The notes: generated by a model not told the origin, from the letters alone. Positions 14,245 to 20,244 are shown, counted from the first letter of the stretch. The stretch is DNA of 47,906 bases from Parcubacteria group bacterium (GCA_016188785.1 JACPHD010000039.1:1-47906), one strand, 5' to 3'. Program-made: numbers and translations.

Positions 14245-14639
14245 AATTTGAGCGGCCGGCAAATTGGACATAAAAATATTTTTTCCGTCCGAGCTTCTAA
14301 ATTGTTTTGGAAATTTAGCCGGGAGAGATTTTTCCCCAGTTCTTTAAAATAAACTTTCAACCAAGCGTTTAGAATGGTTACTCTTTATTGTCATTCCGGC
14401 CTTTGAGCCGGAATCCAGGGTTAAGCGGAACAAACATTCTGTTTAATAATCAGTTTAACAAACCGAACTGCCTACGGGCTTAACCTGGATTCCCGCCTGC
14501 GCGGGAATGACAGTAATAAAATAAACGTTTTAAACCCTTGGTTGAAGGCATCAGCCTAATTCGCGTCTTGCCGGGTGGCAAGCAGCGCGGGTTCAGGCTG
14601 ATGAGAAAACCTTTTTGCCATTGAGAGGAGGTGATAACA
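14245..14639 (+). ncRNA. Array RNA unit, family I start, with palindrome insert and short-ORF leader
   Basis: The gene-free 14185-14639 stretch starts with the family I motif GCAAATTGGACATAAAAATA. A TAAATT/AATTTA hairpin and the boxA-like AGTTCTTTAAAA (14338) follow. TTCAACCAAG (14356-14365) pairs with CTTGGTTGAA (14537-14546); the equivalent stem at 11236/11394 has G and C exchanged at the matching pair. The loop of this stem holds a complete TGTCATTCC palindrome. After that come nested hairpins CATCAGCCT/AGGCTGATG enclosing CGCG/CGCG and CTTGCC/GGCAAG, and then the GAGGAGGTG ribosome site of the next gene. Confidence 0.6.
14389..14512. repeat. TGTCATTCC-family palindromic repeat inside an RNA loop
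   Basis: It begins TGTCATTCCGGC and ends GCGGGAATGACA, with inner CTGGATTCC-type complements. It belongs to the family seen at 20295, 37993 and 2641, and it sits in the loop of the conserved 14356/14537 stem. Confidence 0.75.
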
Positions 14640-14861
14640 ATGGCATTACGGGAATTGTTGGGAAAAGAGGTGTATGTACACCTCAATTCTGGCGGAGGCT
14701 TTTCAGCAAAAGTTTTTCGCCAGGAGGAAACCTTACTATGGTTTTCCGACGTTAACTTCGTCTTGGTACAAGCCGATTGTACCACGAAGGAAGTAACGGA
14801 GGGAGACCGAATCGTTCCCCTTTTCTCCATAAAGTATATGACTTTGGAGAAAGGGGAATAA
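14640..14861 (+). CDS. Small protein with an Sm/Hfq-like (LSm) pattern
   Basis: The 73-residue product reads as 'LLGKEVYVHLNSGGGFSAKV' (residues about 5-24), 'ETLLWFSDVNFVLV', and a closing 'GDRIVPLFSIKYMTLEKG'. This strand order, with a Gly-rich turn and a final I-x-x-[IML] strand, resembles Sm-fold RNA-binding proteins, but it is a visual match only. The ATG is preceded by GGAGG nine bases upstream; an in-frame GTG at 14631 is less likely. It lies on the plus strand between structured RNA segments, so an RNA-binding role would fit. Large antisense ORFs over it are shadows. Confidence 0.5.
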   Translation: MALRELLGKEVYVHLNSGGGFSAKVFRQEETLLWFSDVNFVLVQADCTTKEVTEGDRIVPLFSIKYMTLEKGE

Positions 14862-15033
14862 GGTTTCCTCCGCCTGCCTGTGGGCGGTATGAAAGCAGAG
14901 GCTTAAGATTGAAGTCTCTGCAAAGAATACACAGGAAAATCTCCGCGACCGCGGCGGCAAATCGGCGGTTACCGCGACTCCGGCGGGTGTAATGGGAGGG
15001 CCATTCAAAAAGTCTGAAAGGAGGTGAAAAAGA
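14862..15033 (+). ncRNA. Structured leader of the 15.03 kb zinc-ribbon gene
   Basis: Hairpins GCAGAG/CTCTGC (about 14899-14922) and a GC-rich CGCG...CGCG stem with CGGCGG-type arms precede the AAAGGAGGTG ribosome site at about 15018-15027. The GC content is well above the neighbouring genes. No ORF. Confidence 0.4.
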
Positions 15034-15276
15034 ATGGCAGAAAAGATACTGGAGCAGAAGTGCTCCAATGGTTGCGGTGAAAGACGGTGGGTGGCGGAGT
15101 GCTCCGTCGCCCACCAAGAGTCTTTCATTTGCTCCGGCTGCAAAACGCAGCAGGAGCGATGCGACCAGTGTTGCGAGGAGAAAGTTCTTTCTCCTCGCCG
15201 GTGGCCCGATGGCGGTCACCGTTGGCTGTGCCTGGAGTGCACAGCCGAGTACGAAGAGTATTTTACAAATAAGTAG
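15034..15276 (+). CDS. Small cysteine-rich zinc-ribbon protein
   Basis: Eighty residues with eleven Cys arranged mainly as pairs: 'CSNGCGE' near residue 10, then 'CSGC' near 33, 'CDQCCEE' near 43 and 'CLEC' near 67. This should bind two zinc ions. I recognise no specific family. The Shine-Dalgarno (AAAGGAGGTG) is strong. It is one of four short plus-strand ORFs of the array that all begin Met-Ala. Codon use is richer in GC than the minus-strand modules, which points to a different origin. Confidence 0.6.
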   Translation: MAEKILEQKCSNGCGERRWVAECSVAHQESFICSGCKTQQERCDQCCEEKVLSPRRWPDGGHRWLCLECTAEYEEYFTNK

Positions 15277-15690
15277 AATACTCTTCTACTCGTCCGCCCC
15301 CTCAAGCGAGGAAAAATAAAGGGGCAAACCTCTGGACATAAGAAGATAAACCAGAGGAGTATTATAGAGACTCACTCATCTCTATAATACTGGAGAGATT
15401 AGCTTTCAATTCCCGCGAAAGCAATCTGCTCATAATTGTTTTCTGCCTAAACCCCCGACTAGAATAAGCAAGATGGCTTGCTTTATTCTAAGGGCGCTAA
15501 AGGCATAAAAAACAAAAAAGGCGAATGATTGGGTGAAAAGCGAGTATTCACCCAATGGCCGAGGCGCAATGCCCAAGCTAAACAAAATAATTACTCACAA
15601 AAAATGGGAAAACTGCGCTGTTTTCCCCCTTTCCCGAGTCCGGCGATTATTTTGGCGGATTCAGAAAAGGAGAGCGTTCTTTAAAAATTG
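15277..15690 (+). ncRNA. Hairpin-rich RNA unit ending in family II sequence and boxA
   Basis: This 430-base gene-free stretch holds a series of good hairpins: CCTCTGG/CCAGAGG; a perfect 13-bp AGTATTATAGAGA stem around ctcactca (about 15357-15390); AGAATAA-GCAAG against CTTGC-TTTATTCT; TTGGGTGAA/TTCACCCAA; and GGGAAAAC/GTTTTCCC. From about 15634 it continues as the 3' part of family II (CCCGAGTCC...TGGCGGATTCAG...GGAGAG) and ends with boxA-like CGTTCTTTAAAA (15675-15686). It lies between the zinc-ribbon gene and the convergent ATPase gene. Confidence 0.55.
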
Positions 15691-15710
15691 AGTTAGATAA
15701 AATTTTATCC

Positions 15711-17030
15711 CTACCAATACCAGGCGGGTATGAATTTAATTAAAGTGGATTCAAGCCGCAATTCTCCCCAGAAGCCTTTGGTTAAAATAACCGCTTGTCT
15801 GGGACGATATTCAGAGATAAAACCGCGAAAGCCGCGGGAAATTTTAGGCGAGTCAAAAGAGGAATATTTTACCTCCAGAGGCAAGACTGATTCTTTTTTT
15901 GGCAGGATAAAATCCATTTCGGCTTTGGCTATGGTGCGCCAGTATTTTATGCCGTATTCTTCCGGCTCTTTAAATTTAAGCTGGGAAAATATTATATTTT
16001 CCACGATTGAGCCTAAGTCTGGTCTAAGCGATAAATCCTGAAAACCGCTGACAATATAATTTCGCAGTCCGATATCAATAAAATATACTTTAGGATTTTT
16101 TTTGATTTCGGTCGCCCGATTAGTGGAGTAAGGACTGATTAAAGAAATTATATAGGTTTGCTCTAAAATGGTTAGATGATTTTTTATCTCTTGCCAATAA
16201 CTTTGCGCGTCGCGCGCCAGGCTTTGGTAATTTACCAGGCCGCCTATTTGCGCGGCCAGCAAGGCGGTTAGTTTTTTAAGCGCGGCATAATCAGTGATTT
16301 TTAGCAGTTCAATAATATCTTTGGTCACGTAGGTGTCGTAAATATTTTTAAGGATAATAGTTTTGGTTTCCGCGTCGCCGGCTTTTACCACTTCCGGGTA
16401 GCCGCCCCAAAGAGCGTATTCTTCAAAGAGTTTTTTAAAGTCTTCCCGGAATATGTCAGTCTGGGGCAAAGAGAAATTTTTTTCCTGTTCCAGAAAATTT
16501 TTTACCAGCGCGTTTTTTTCTTGATAGGCATAAAAAAGCTGAGCCGATCTGGCCTGGACAAATTCACTAAAGCTTAATTGCCAGAGATGGAAATAAAAGA
16601 CCCGCCCGACTAAAAACTTAGCGGTTTTTCCGGTAAGTTCCAAAGAAGATGATCCGGTAACGATAAACTTGATATTGTTAAAAATATCATAAAGCAGTTT
16701 TAAGGTTCGGCCGCCGTCCGTCAGATACTGAAATTCATCAATGAAAAAATAAAACCGTTCAGTGGTTTTTTGGGCCATGAAGCTTTTTACGTAGGCTTTG
16801 GGGTCGGCGGAAAATTTTTCCAGTATTTCCCGATCTTCAAAAGTAAGAAACACGATCTGTTCCGGCTTAACTTTTTTTTCCTGCTTGAGCCATTGCTCCA
16901 GCACTCTTAAAAGAGTGGTTTTTCCTGATTGGCGCGGCCCTAATAGAGCAAAGATTTCTTTGCGGTCTAGCCATTTTTTAAGTTCTGCCAGAACCGCGCG
17001 GTCAAGAAAAGTTTGATTGTTTAATGACAT
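15711..17030 (-). CDS. AAA_14/DUF4143 family ATPase
   Basis: A 439-residue P-loop ATPase with Walker A 'LLGPRQSGKTTLLR' near residue 34, Walker B 'FYFFIDEFQYL' near residue 95, and sensor 'FIVTGSSSLEL' near 120. The C-terminal half carries the DUF4143 pattern, with 'VYFIDIGLRNYIV' and a late nuclease-like 'EMDFILPKKESVLPLEVKYS' that matches the D...E-x-K signature. Such ATPases are widespread in archaea and CPR bacteria and often lie near toxin-antitoxin loci, with unknown role. It occupies one cassette of the array alone, bounded by RNA units on both sides. Confidence 0.85.
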   Translation of the reverse strand: MSLNNQTFLDRAVLAELKKWLDRKEIFALLGPRQSGKTTLLRVLEQWLKQEKKVKPEQIVFLTFEDREILEKFSADPKAYVKSFMAQKTTERFYFFIDEFQYLTDGGRTLKLLYDIFNNIKFIVTGSSSLELTGKTAKFLVGRVFYFHLWQLSFSEFVQARSAQLFYAYQEKNALVKNFLEQEKNFSLPQTDIFREDFKKLFEEYALWGGYPEVVKAGDAETKTIILKNIYDTYVTKDIIELLKITDYAALKKLTALLAAQIGGLVNYQSLARDAQSYWQEIKNHLTILEQTYIISLISPYSTNRATEIKKNPKVYFIDIGLRNYIVSGFQDLSLRPDLGSIVENIIFSQLKFKEPEEYGIKYWRTIAKAEMDFILPKKESVLPLEVKYSSFDSPKISRGFRGFISEYRPRQAVILTKGFWGELRLESTLIKFIPAWYW

Positions 17031-17104
17031 ATTTTTAAGTTAATAGTAGTATTACTAAAACTTATTTAATAATACTATTGTTAAATTAAAATGTCAATAA
17101 GAGA

Positions 17105-17323
17105 CAATGAAATTCAAACGGCCAGCAACTTGGACATAAAAATTTTGTGTTCAGCTTGCTTTCCGTTTGGAAAGTGAAACTCAATCCGCGCGTCATCAGC
17201 GGCTTGAGTGAAAAATGAAAAAGCCCACTTTCTCGGATGAGTGTCCGAGCTGATGAGCTCAAAAGAGCGAAAATTGGATCACGGCGCTATTTTTAAAAGC
17301 GCCGGGTAAAATGTTCTTTAAAA
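17105..17323 (+). ncRNA. Array RNA unit, family I, complete copy with hammerhead and boxA
   Basis: This copy has no short ORF and shows the unit in simple form. It has a GGACAT/GTGTTC hairpin, CTTTCC-gttt-GGAAAG, ACTCAA against TTGAGT enclosing CCGC/GCGG, the hammerhead (17225-17279), a perfect CGGCGCT/AGCGCCG hairpin (17282-17304), and boxA TGTTCTTTAAAA (17312-17323). The next base after it leads into the stop codon of the convergent MNT gene (17327). Confidence 0.65.
17225..17279 (+). ncRNA. Hammerhead ribozyme, type III arrangement, copy 2
   Basis: Stem III CCACTT (17225-17230) pairs with AATTGG (17272-17277) with one mismatch; the cleavage base would be U17231. Stem I CTCGGA/TCCGAG is perfect with loop TGAGTG. 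The invariant CTGATGA lies at 17250-17256, stem II is GCTC-AAAA-GAGC, and GAAA follows at 17269-17272. Compared with copies 1 and 3, stem I and stem II show compensating changes. All core bases are present; the UUU cleavage triplet is unusual. Confidence 0.8.
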
Positions 17324-17326
17324 ATA

Positions 17327-17665
17327 TTAAATCAATTGCTTTAGTTTTATTTCTAGGCCGGTTCTTTTAATTTCATGAATAAGAGAATCTTCGTCGGCAA
17401 AATCTTTAGGACTAAAGCCGATTGGCTCAATCACCGGAGTTTTGTGGTCAGTTCTTTTCTCCCAAAGATATTGAAGAGCGTCCCAGGCGTTTTTAAACTT
17501 AGGCGAAATAACGCATAAATCAATATCGCTCCATTTATTTTGAGCGCCTTTGGCGTAAGAGCCAAACAGGATAACTTTTTGAATGGGAAGTTTGTCTTTA
17601 TTCAGGATATTAAGGTAGTTTTTAATGTTTCTTTTTACCTTTAGAGGTATTGTTCTTTTAGCCAT
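17327..17665 (-). CDS. Minimal nucleotidyltransferase of an array module
   Basis: The core is 'VILFGSYAKGAQNKWSDIDLCVI' (residues about 32-54), with the tail motif 'IEPIGFSPKDFADEDSLIHEI'. It is the closest relative in the window of the MNT at 12265, sharing 'NKWSD.DLCV.SPKFK'. Overlaps its HEPN partner by 25 bases. The stop codon lies three bases from a plus-strand boxA-like motif. Confidence 0.82.
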   Translation of the reverse strand: MAKRTIPLKVKRNIKNYLNILNKDKLPIQKVILFGSYAKGAQNKWSDIDLCVISPKFKNAWDALQYLWEKRTDHKTPVIEPIGFSPKDFADEDSLIHEIKRTGLEIKLKQLI

Positions 17666-18033
17666 AATGATAAATTTTTAGAGATTTCTAAATAATGGGA
17701 CGCGTATTCTTTGGTGCACATTTTATAAAAGTTGTATTTATGAGTGTCATAGCGAGCCGCTATATTAAAGGTAGTAATTATTTTTAAGTTTTTCATCTGT
17801 TCTTGATTTAGTGTTAATTTCGCCAGATTAGCAAGTTCAGGCAAGTCATGGCCGCGAGGAGCTGATTCTTTCATTTCTTTCACCGCCAGCCCCTTTAAAA
17901 GTTTTTCTAAAGTTAAGTGGCAAAAAAATAAACAAGCGTCGTAATGTTTGGTTTTAAATAAATCCAGAGCGGTTTTCCAGTTATTTTCCGCGGAGATTTT
18001 CCAGTAGTTAATTTGTTTATTGATATTATCCAT
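17641..18033 (-). CDS. HEPN-domain protein of an array module
   Basis: Shares 'LFKTKHYDACLFFCHLTLEKL' with the HEPN at 12567, so these two modules are recent duplicates of one another or of a common donor. 130 residues, first gene of the pair, preceded by a very good promoter. The typical RNase R-x4-6-H signature is not apparent. Confidence 0.8.
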   Translation of the reverse strand: MDNINKQINYWKISAENNWKTALDLFKTKHYDACLFFCHLTLEKLLKGLAVKEMKESAPRGHDLPELANLAKLTLNQEQMKNLKIITTFNIAARYDTHKYNFYKMCTKEYASHYLEISKNLSLWLKEQYL

Positions 18034-18053
18034 AGCGCTATTTTTCTATTTTT

Positions 18054-18082
18054 ACTATAACAAAAGAGCTGATGCAGGTCAA
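18054..18082 (-). promoter_or_regulatory. Promoter of the HEPN-MNT pair at 17.3-18.0 kb
   Basis: Minus-strand TTGACC (18082-18077) and TATAGT (18059-18054) with a 17-base spacer. The -35 lies in the first bases of the family I RNA unit (GTCAAATTTAAGC on the plus strand), so the repeat seems to supply promoter sequence to its left neighbour. Confidence 0.7.
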
Positions 18083-18230
18083 ATTTAAGCGGCCAGCAAA
18101 TTGGACATAAAAATATTGTGTTCAGTTTACTTTCCGTTTGGAAAGTAAAAATTAAAACCCTCCTCCACTTTCTCGGATGCGTGTCCGGGCTGATGAGTCC
18201 GAAAGGACGAAAATTGGATGTTCTTTAAAA
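18083..18230 (+). ncRNA. Array RNA unit, family I, short copy with hammerhead and boxA
   Basis: The unit runs from CGGCCAGCAAATTGGACATA through the CTTTCC/GGAAAG hairpin, loses the middle stem, and goes to the hammerhead (18165-18219). BoxA TGTTCTTTAAAA (18219-18230) follows at once and contains the stop codon (18225-18227) of the convergent MNT gene. It is the shortest complete copy and defines the minimal unit. Confidence 0.65.
18165..18219 (+). ncRNA. Hammerhead ribozyme, type III arrangement, copy 3
   Basis: Stem III CCACTT (18165-18170) against AATTGG, preceded by one more T-A pair, with one mismatch. Stem I CTCGGA/TCCGGG, loop TGCGTG. Core CTGATGA at 18190-18196, stem II GTCC-GAAA-GGAC, GAAA at 18209-18212. 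The core and stem II are the textbook hammerhead sequence. Confidence 0.82.
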
Positions 18231-18563
18231 AGACGATTTTATTTCAATGCCATGTTTTTTGATTTCATTCACCAGCGGGTCAATGTTTTTGAAGTTTTCC
18301 GGATGATAACCAACCGGTTCAATGCGAGAATCAACATCCAGCGCTTTTTTCCATAAATATGTTTCGTAATAATCCGCTTTTTTGGAAAACTTATCTGAAA
18401 TCACACAAACATCAATATCGCTGTATGGCTTATAATTGCCTTTAGCGTAAGAACCATAGAGAATAATTTTCTTCACCGGAAAATTATCTCTTTGTAAAAG
18501 AGTTTTGTAGTTAAGCAAGATTGTTTTTATTGATTTTATTTTAGCGGTGGCAGTTTTTGACAT
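18225..18563 (-). CDS. Minimal nucleotidyltransferase of an array module
   Basis: 'IILYGSYAKGNYKPYSDIDVCVI' gives GS and DxD near residues 33-54, then 'IEPVGYHPENF'. 112 residues. Overlaps its HEPN partner by 28 bases. Clearly related to, but more diverged than, the 12.3 and 17.3 kb copies. Confidence 0.82.
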   Translation of the reverse strand: MSKTATAKIKSIKTILLNYKTLLQRDNFPVKKIILYGSYAKGNYKPYSDIDVCVISDKFSKKADYYETYLWKKALDVDSRIEPVGYHPENFKNIDPLVNEIKKHGIEIKSSF

Positions 18564-18937
18564 AATTGTTTATATAGGGCGTTAATTTTTTTTATTTTCG
18601 GTTCAGTATAGCGCCAAGTGCAGAGTTTATAAAACGACAATTTATAGTCTGGATAACGCGCCCGAATATTGAACTTGTTAGCCTCGGCCAGAAATTCTAA
18701 ATCAGCTTTATCTAAAACAAGGTTCGCGTCTTGGGCTAAAACCGCAAGATTATGAATTGGCTTTGAGTGATTTTTCGTTTCTTTTATTACCAGCGCCTTT
18801 AAAATTTTTTCCAGCATAAGATGGCCGTAAAACAAAGAGTCCGAATATCTTTTTGCTTTAAAAAGGCTGACCATTGTTTCACGATCGTGTTCAGCAGTTC
18901 TTTGCCAATATTTTATTAAAGCCTTGGTTTCTTTCAT
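18536..18937 (-). CDS. HEPN-domain protein of an array module
   Basis: 133 residues with 'RYSDSLFYGHLMLEKILKALVIKE' as HEPN core and 'NIRARYPDYKLSFYKL' near the C-terminus, the same layout as the other array HEPN proteins. First gene of its pair. A family II RNA unit begins about 40 bases upstream. Confidence 0.8.
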   Translation of the reverse strand: MKETKALIKYWQRTAEHDRETMVSLFKAKRYSDSLFYGHLMLEKILKALVIKETKNHSKPIHNLAVLAQDANLVLDKADLEFLAEANKFNIRARYPDYKLSFYKLCTWRYTEPKIKKINALYKQLCQKLPPLK

Positions 18938-18974
18938 ATTCTGATATAATTAATGAAATTTAACTGATTTTATC

Positions 18975-19084
18975 ATATCAAATTAAGCCGGTTAAGGCAA
19001 ATTTACTTTTTTCCCGAGTCCAGCATTTGGCCTGCCAGAGTCTTGCCGAATGGCGGATTCAGAAGAGGAGAGTGTTCTTTGAAA
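18975..19084 (+). ncRNA. Array RNA unit, family II, second full copy
   Basis: AATTAAGCCGGTTAAGGC (hairpin), TTTTTTCCCGAGTCC, GGCCTGCC, GAGTCTTGCCGAATGGCGG, AGAGGAGAG and boxA TGTTCTTTGAAA (19073-19084) in the same order as 12155-12264. The small differences are mostly in loops. No ORF and no hammerhead core. Confidence 0.6.
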
Positions 19085-19086
19085 AA

Positions 19087-19458
19087 TTAAATAGCTAAAA
19101 TTTGAACAGTTGGAATTCGTTTAAAGTCTTTAATATTTCTGGTAACCAGAGGAGTACGCGTAAACAACGCCGTGGCCGCGATGGCCGCGTCAGGAAATTT
19201 AATTTTTGTACCGCGACGAATTTCCGCGGCGATTCTAGCTAGCGCGCGATCAAAAGTAATGGAAATAAAATTTTCTTCAAGAAATTTTTCCGTATTTTGA
19301 AGTTCCGCTTGAGCCATTCCTGGAAATGAAAGAATTTCAGTTTCAACCACGGTTGAAAGAAAAAGAGGCAGGCCAAGCTGCCGCCATTTGGTTAGAGTTT
19401 TAACTAAATTAGCATCGCCGCCTAAATAGGCGATAATAATATTCGCGTCAATTGTCAT
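19087..19458 (-). CDS. vapC: PIN-domain ribonuclease toxin (VapC-like)
   Basis: 123 residues with the PIN acidic residues in place: Asp4 in 'TIDANIIIAYL', Glu near 41 in 'VVETEILSF', Asp near 92 in 'KFPDAAIAATAL' and the closing 'TRNIKDFKRI'. PIN toxins cut tRNA or mRNA. A small basic protein gene lies 20 bases upstream and is probably the antitoxin. One cassette of the array. Confidence 0.87.
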   Translation of the reverse strand: MTIDANIIIAYLGGDANLVKTLTKWRQLGLPLFLSTVVETEILSFPGMAQAELQNTEKFLEENFISITFDRALARIAAEIRRGTKIKFPDAAIAATALFTRTPLVTRNIKDFKRIPTVQILAI

Positions 19459-19478
19459 TTAAATGAAAATTAATAACT

Positions 19479-19637
19479 CTATTCACGGCGAAGTTTTTTA
19501 AGATGATTTTCTAAGGCTTGGCGTTTGCGGCGCAAAAGACCGGCCGCTTTAGTCCAACTTTTTGGCAGCGGAGTTTGCAGTTTAGAAAGTTCTTCTAAGG
19601 CGATTATTTTTGTTGGTGGCAGGCATTTAGTATTCAT
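19479..19637 (-). CDS. Small basic protein, probable VapB-like antitoxin partner
   Basis: 52 residues from the ATG at 19637. The C-terminal half is rich in Arg and Lys ('KAAGLLRRKRQALENHLKKL') and the N-terminal part is short and lacks a recognisable AbrB or ribbon-helix-helix motif. It precedes the PIN gene by 20 bases on the same strand, the usual antitoxin position. A longer in-frame ORF extends to 20027 through the RNA unit, but it has no credible start. Antitoxin role is inferred from position. Confidence 0.55.
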   Translation of the reverse strand: MNTKCLPPTKIIALEELSKLQTPLPKSWTKAAGLLRRKRQALENHLKKLRRE

Positions 19638-19679
19638 AATTACATAATAGCAAGGGGTAGGGTCAGTGTCAAATTTTTT

Positions 19680-19876
19680 CCTGTCAAATTCAAACGGCCA
19701 GCAAATTGGACATAAAAATATTATGTTCAGCTTGCTTTCCGTTGGGAAAGTTAAACTTAAGCCGCGCGTCATCAGCGGTTTGGGTGAAAGACAAAAAAAC
19801 AAAGCCCACGGGCGCCCCTCCGAGCTTGCCATTGGCTCGGTGATGACAGGGGTTTCTCCAAGAAAGGAGGAAGAAA
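19680..19876 (+). ncRNA. Array RNA unit, family I, with conserved short-ORF leader
   Basis: AACGGCCAGCAAATTGGACA start; GGACAT/ATGTTC hairpin (compensated against GTGTCC of 13.03 kb), CTTTCC/GGGAAAG hairpin, then the CCGC...GCGG arm. From 19801 it repeats the 13127-13196 leader nearly base for base: CCGAG/CTCGG hairpin, CCCCT/AGGGG outer stem, TTTCTCC facing GGAGGAA of the ribosome site. Confidence 0.6.
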
Positions 19877-20086
19877 ATGGCGGATTATGTAGAAGCGATA
19901 AGGGTGGCCTGCCCGCGTTGCGGGCAAGATGAAGGGTACTATTTTGGATATGGAGACGAGCGGGTGTGGCCACATTGCGATGAGTCCAAAAGGACGAAAG
20001 CAGAAAATTATGGTATAATAATGCCAATGGCCATTATAAGGCCGATGAATCAGCCTAACAGAATCGGATCGGGGCAGCAGTGTTGA
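19877..20086 (+). CDS. Short zinc-knuckle ORF overlapping a hammerhead relic
   Basis: 69 residues from an ATG with a strong Shine-Dalgarno (AAAGGAGG). 'VACPRCGQDEGYY' and 'VWPHC' may hold one zinc. From about residue 33 the frame runs through a degenerate hammerhead core (19977-20000), and the last 30 residues look unstructured, so the natural product may have been shorter and extended by fusion into the RNA unit. No family is recognised. Confidence 0.45.
   Translation: MADYVEAIRVACPRCGQDEGYYFGYGDERVWPHCDESKRTKAENYGIIMPMAIIRPMNQPNRIGSGQQC
19977..20000 (+). ncRNA. Degenerate hammerhead core (relic)
   Basis: GCGATGA replaces CTGATGA, but stem II GTCC-AAAA-GGAC and GAAA are intact. Stem I cannot be found in its usual form. 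It occupies the position after the short ORF start where copy 1 follows the 13.2 kb ORF. Confidence 0.5.
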
Positions 20087-20088
20087 GA

Positions 20089-20129
20089 TGTCCCTCTTCT
20101 AAAGAAACATTTCATTTAGAGAGGGGACA
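20089..20129 (+). terminator. Hairpin at the right end of the array
   Basis: TGTCCCTCTTCTAAA and TTTAGAGAGGGGACA pair over 15 positions (one mismatch, two G-T) three bases after the short ORF stop. AAAAATC follows rather than a T run, so its termination strength is uncertain. No array element appears to its right. Confidence 0.45.
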
Positions 20130-20204
20130 AAAATCTCTCTCCTCTAAAACACCGTTTCTCGATTTATTATTCAGTCAGGCTGGTTCGCGGCCTTATAATG
20201 GCCA

Positions 20205-20233
20205 TTGATTTTTTTTTGGTTTAACTATATAAT
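20205..20233 (+). promoter_or_regulatory. Promoter of secA
   Basis: TTGATT (20205-20210) and TATAAT (20228-20233) are 17 bases apart. The transcript would begin about 130 bases before the secA start and pass a 22-base perfect palindrome (20245-20266) and a repeat element. Confidence 0.65.
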
Positions 20234-20244
20234 AGAATTGTTTT

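Noticed and set aside
14595-14606. CTGATGAG before the Sm-like gene as a further hammerhead
   Set aside because: It pairs with CATCAGCC upstream and is not followed by a stem II and GAAA.
14736-15219. Two long minus-strand ORFs over the Sm-like and zinc-ribbon genes
   Set aside because: No ribosome sites; they are antisense shadows of two short genes that have strong ribosome sites and sensible domains.
17190-17200. GTCATCAG (CTGATGAC on the minus strand) as a minus-strand hammerhead
   Set aside because: No GAAA after a stem II on that strand; the bases are the loop of the CCGC/GCGG hairpin of the plus-strand unit.
12155-19084. Canonical integron attC sites
   Set aside because: The borders lack GTTRRRY/RYYYAAC core pairs and no tyrosine integrase is in the window; the array only resembles an integron in layout.
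19638-20027. Long upstream extension of the VapC partner ORF
   Set aside because: It runs through a structured RNA unit in antisense and has no start with a ribosome site; the 52-residue version is more credible.
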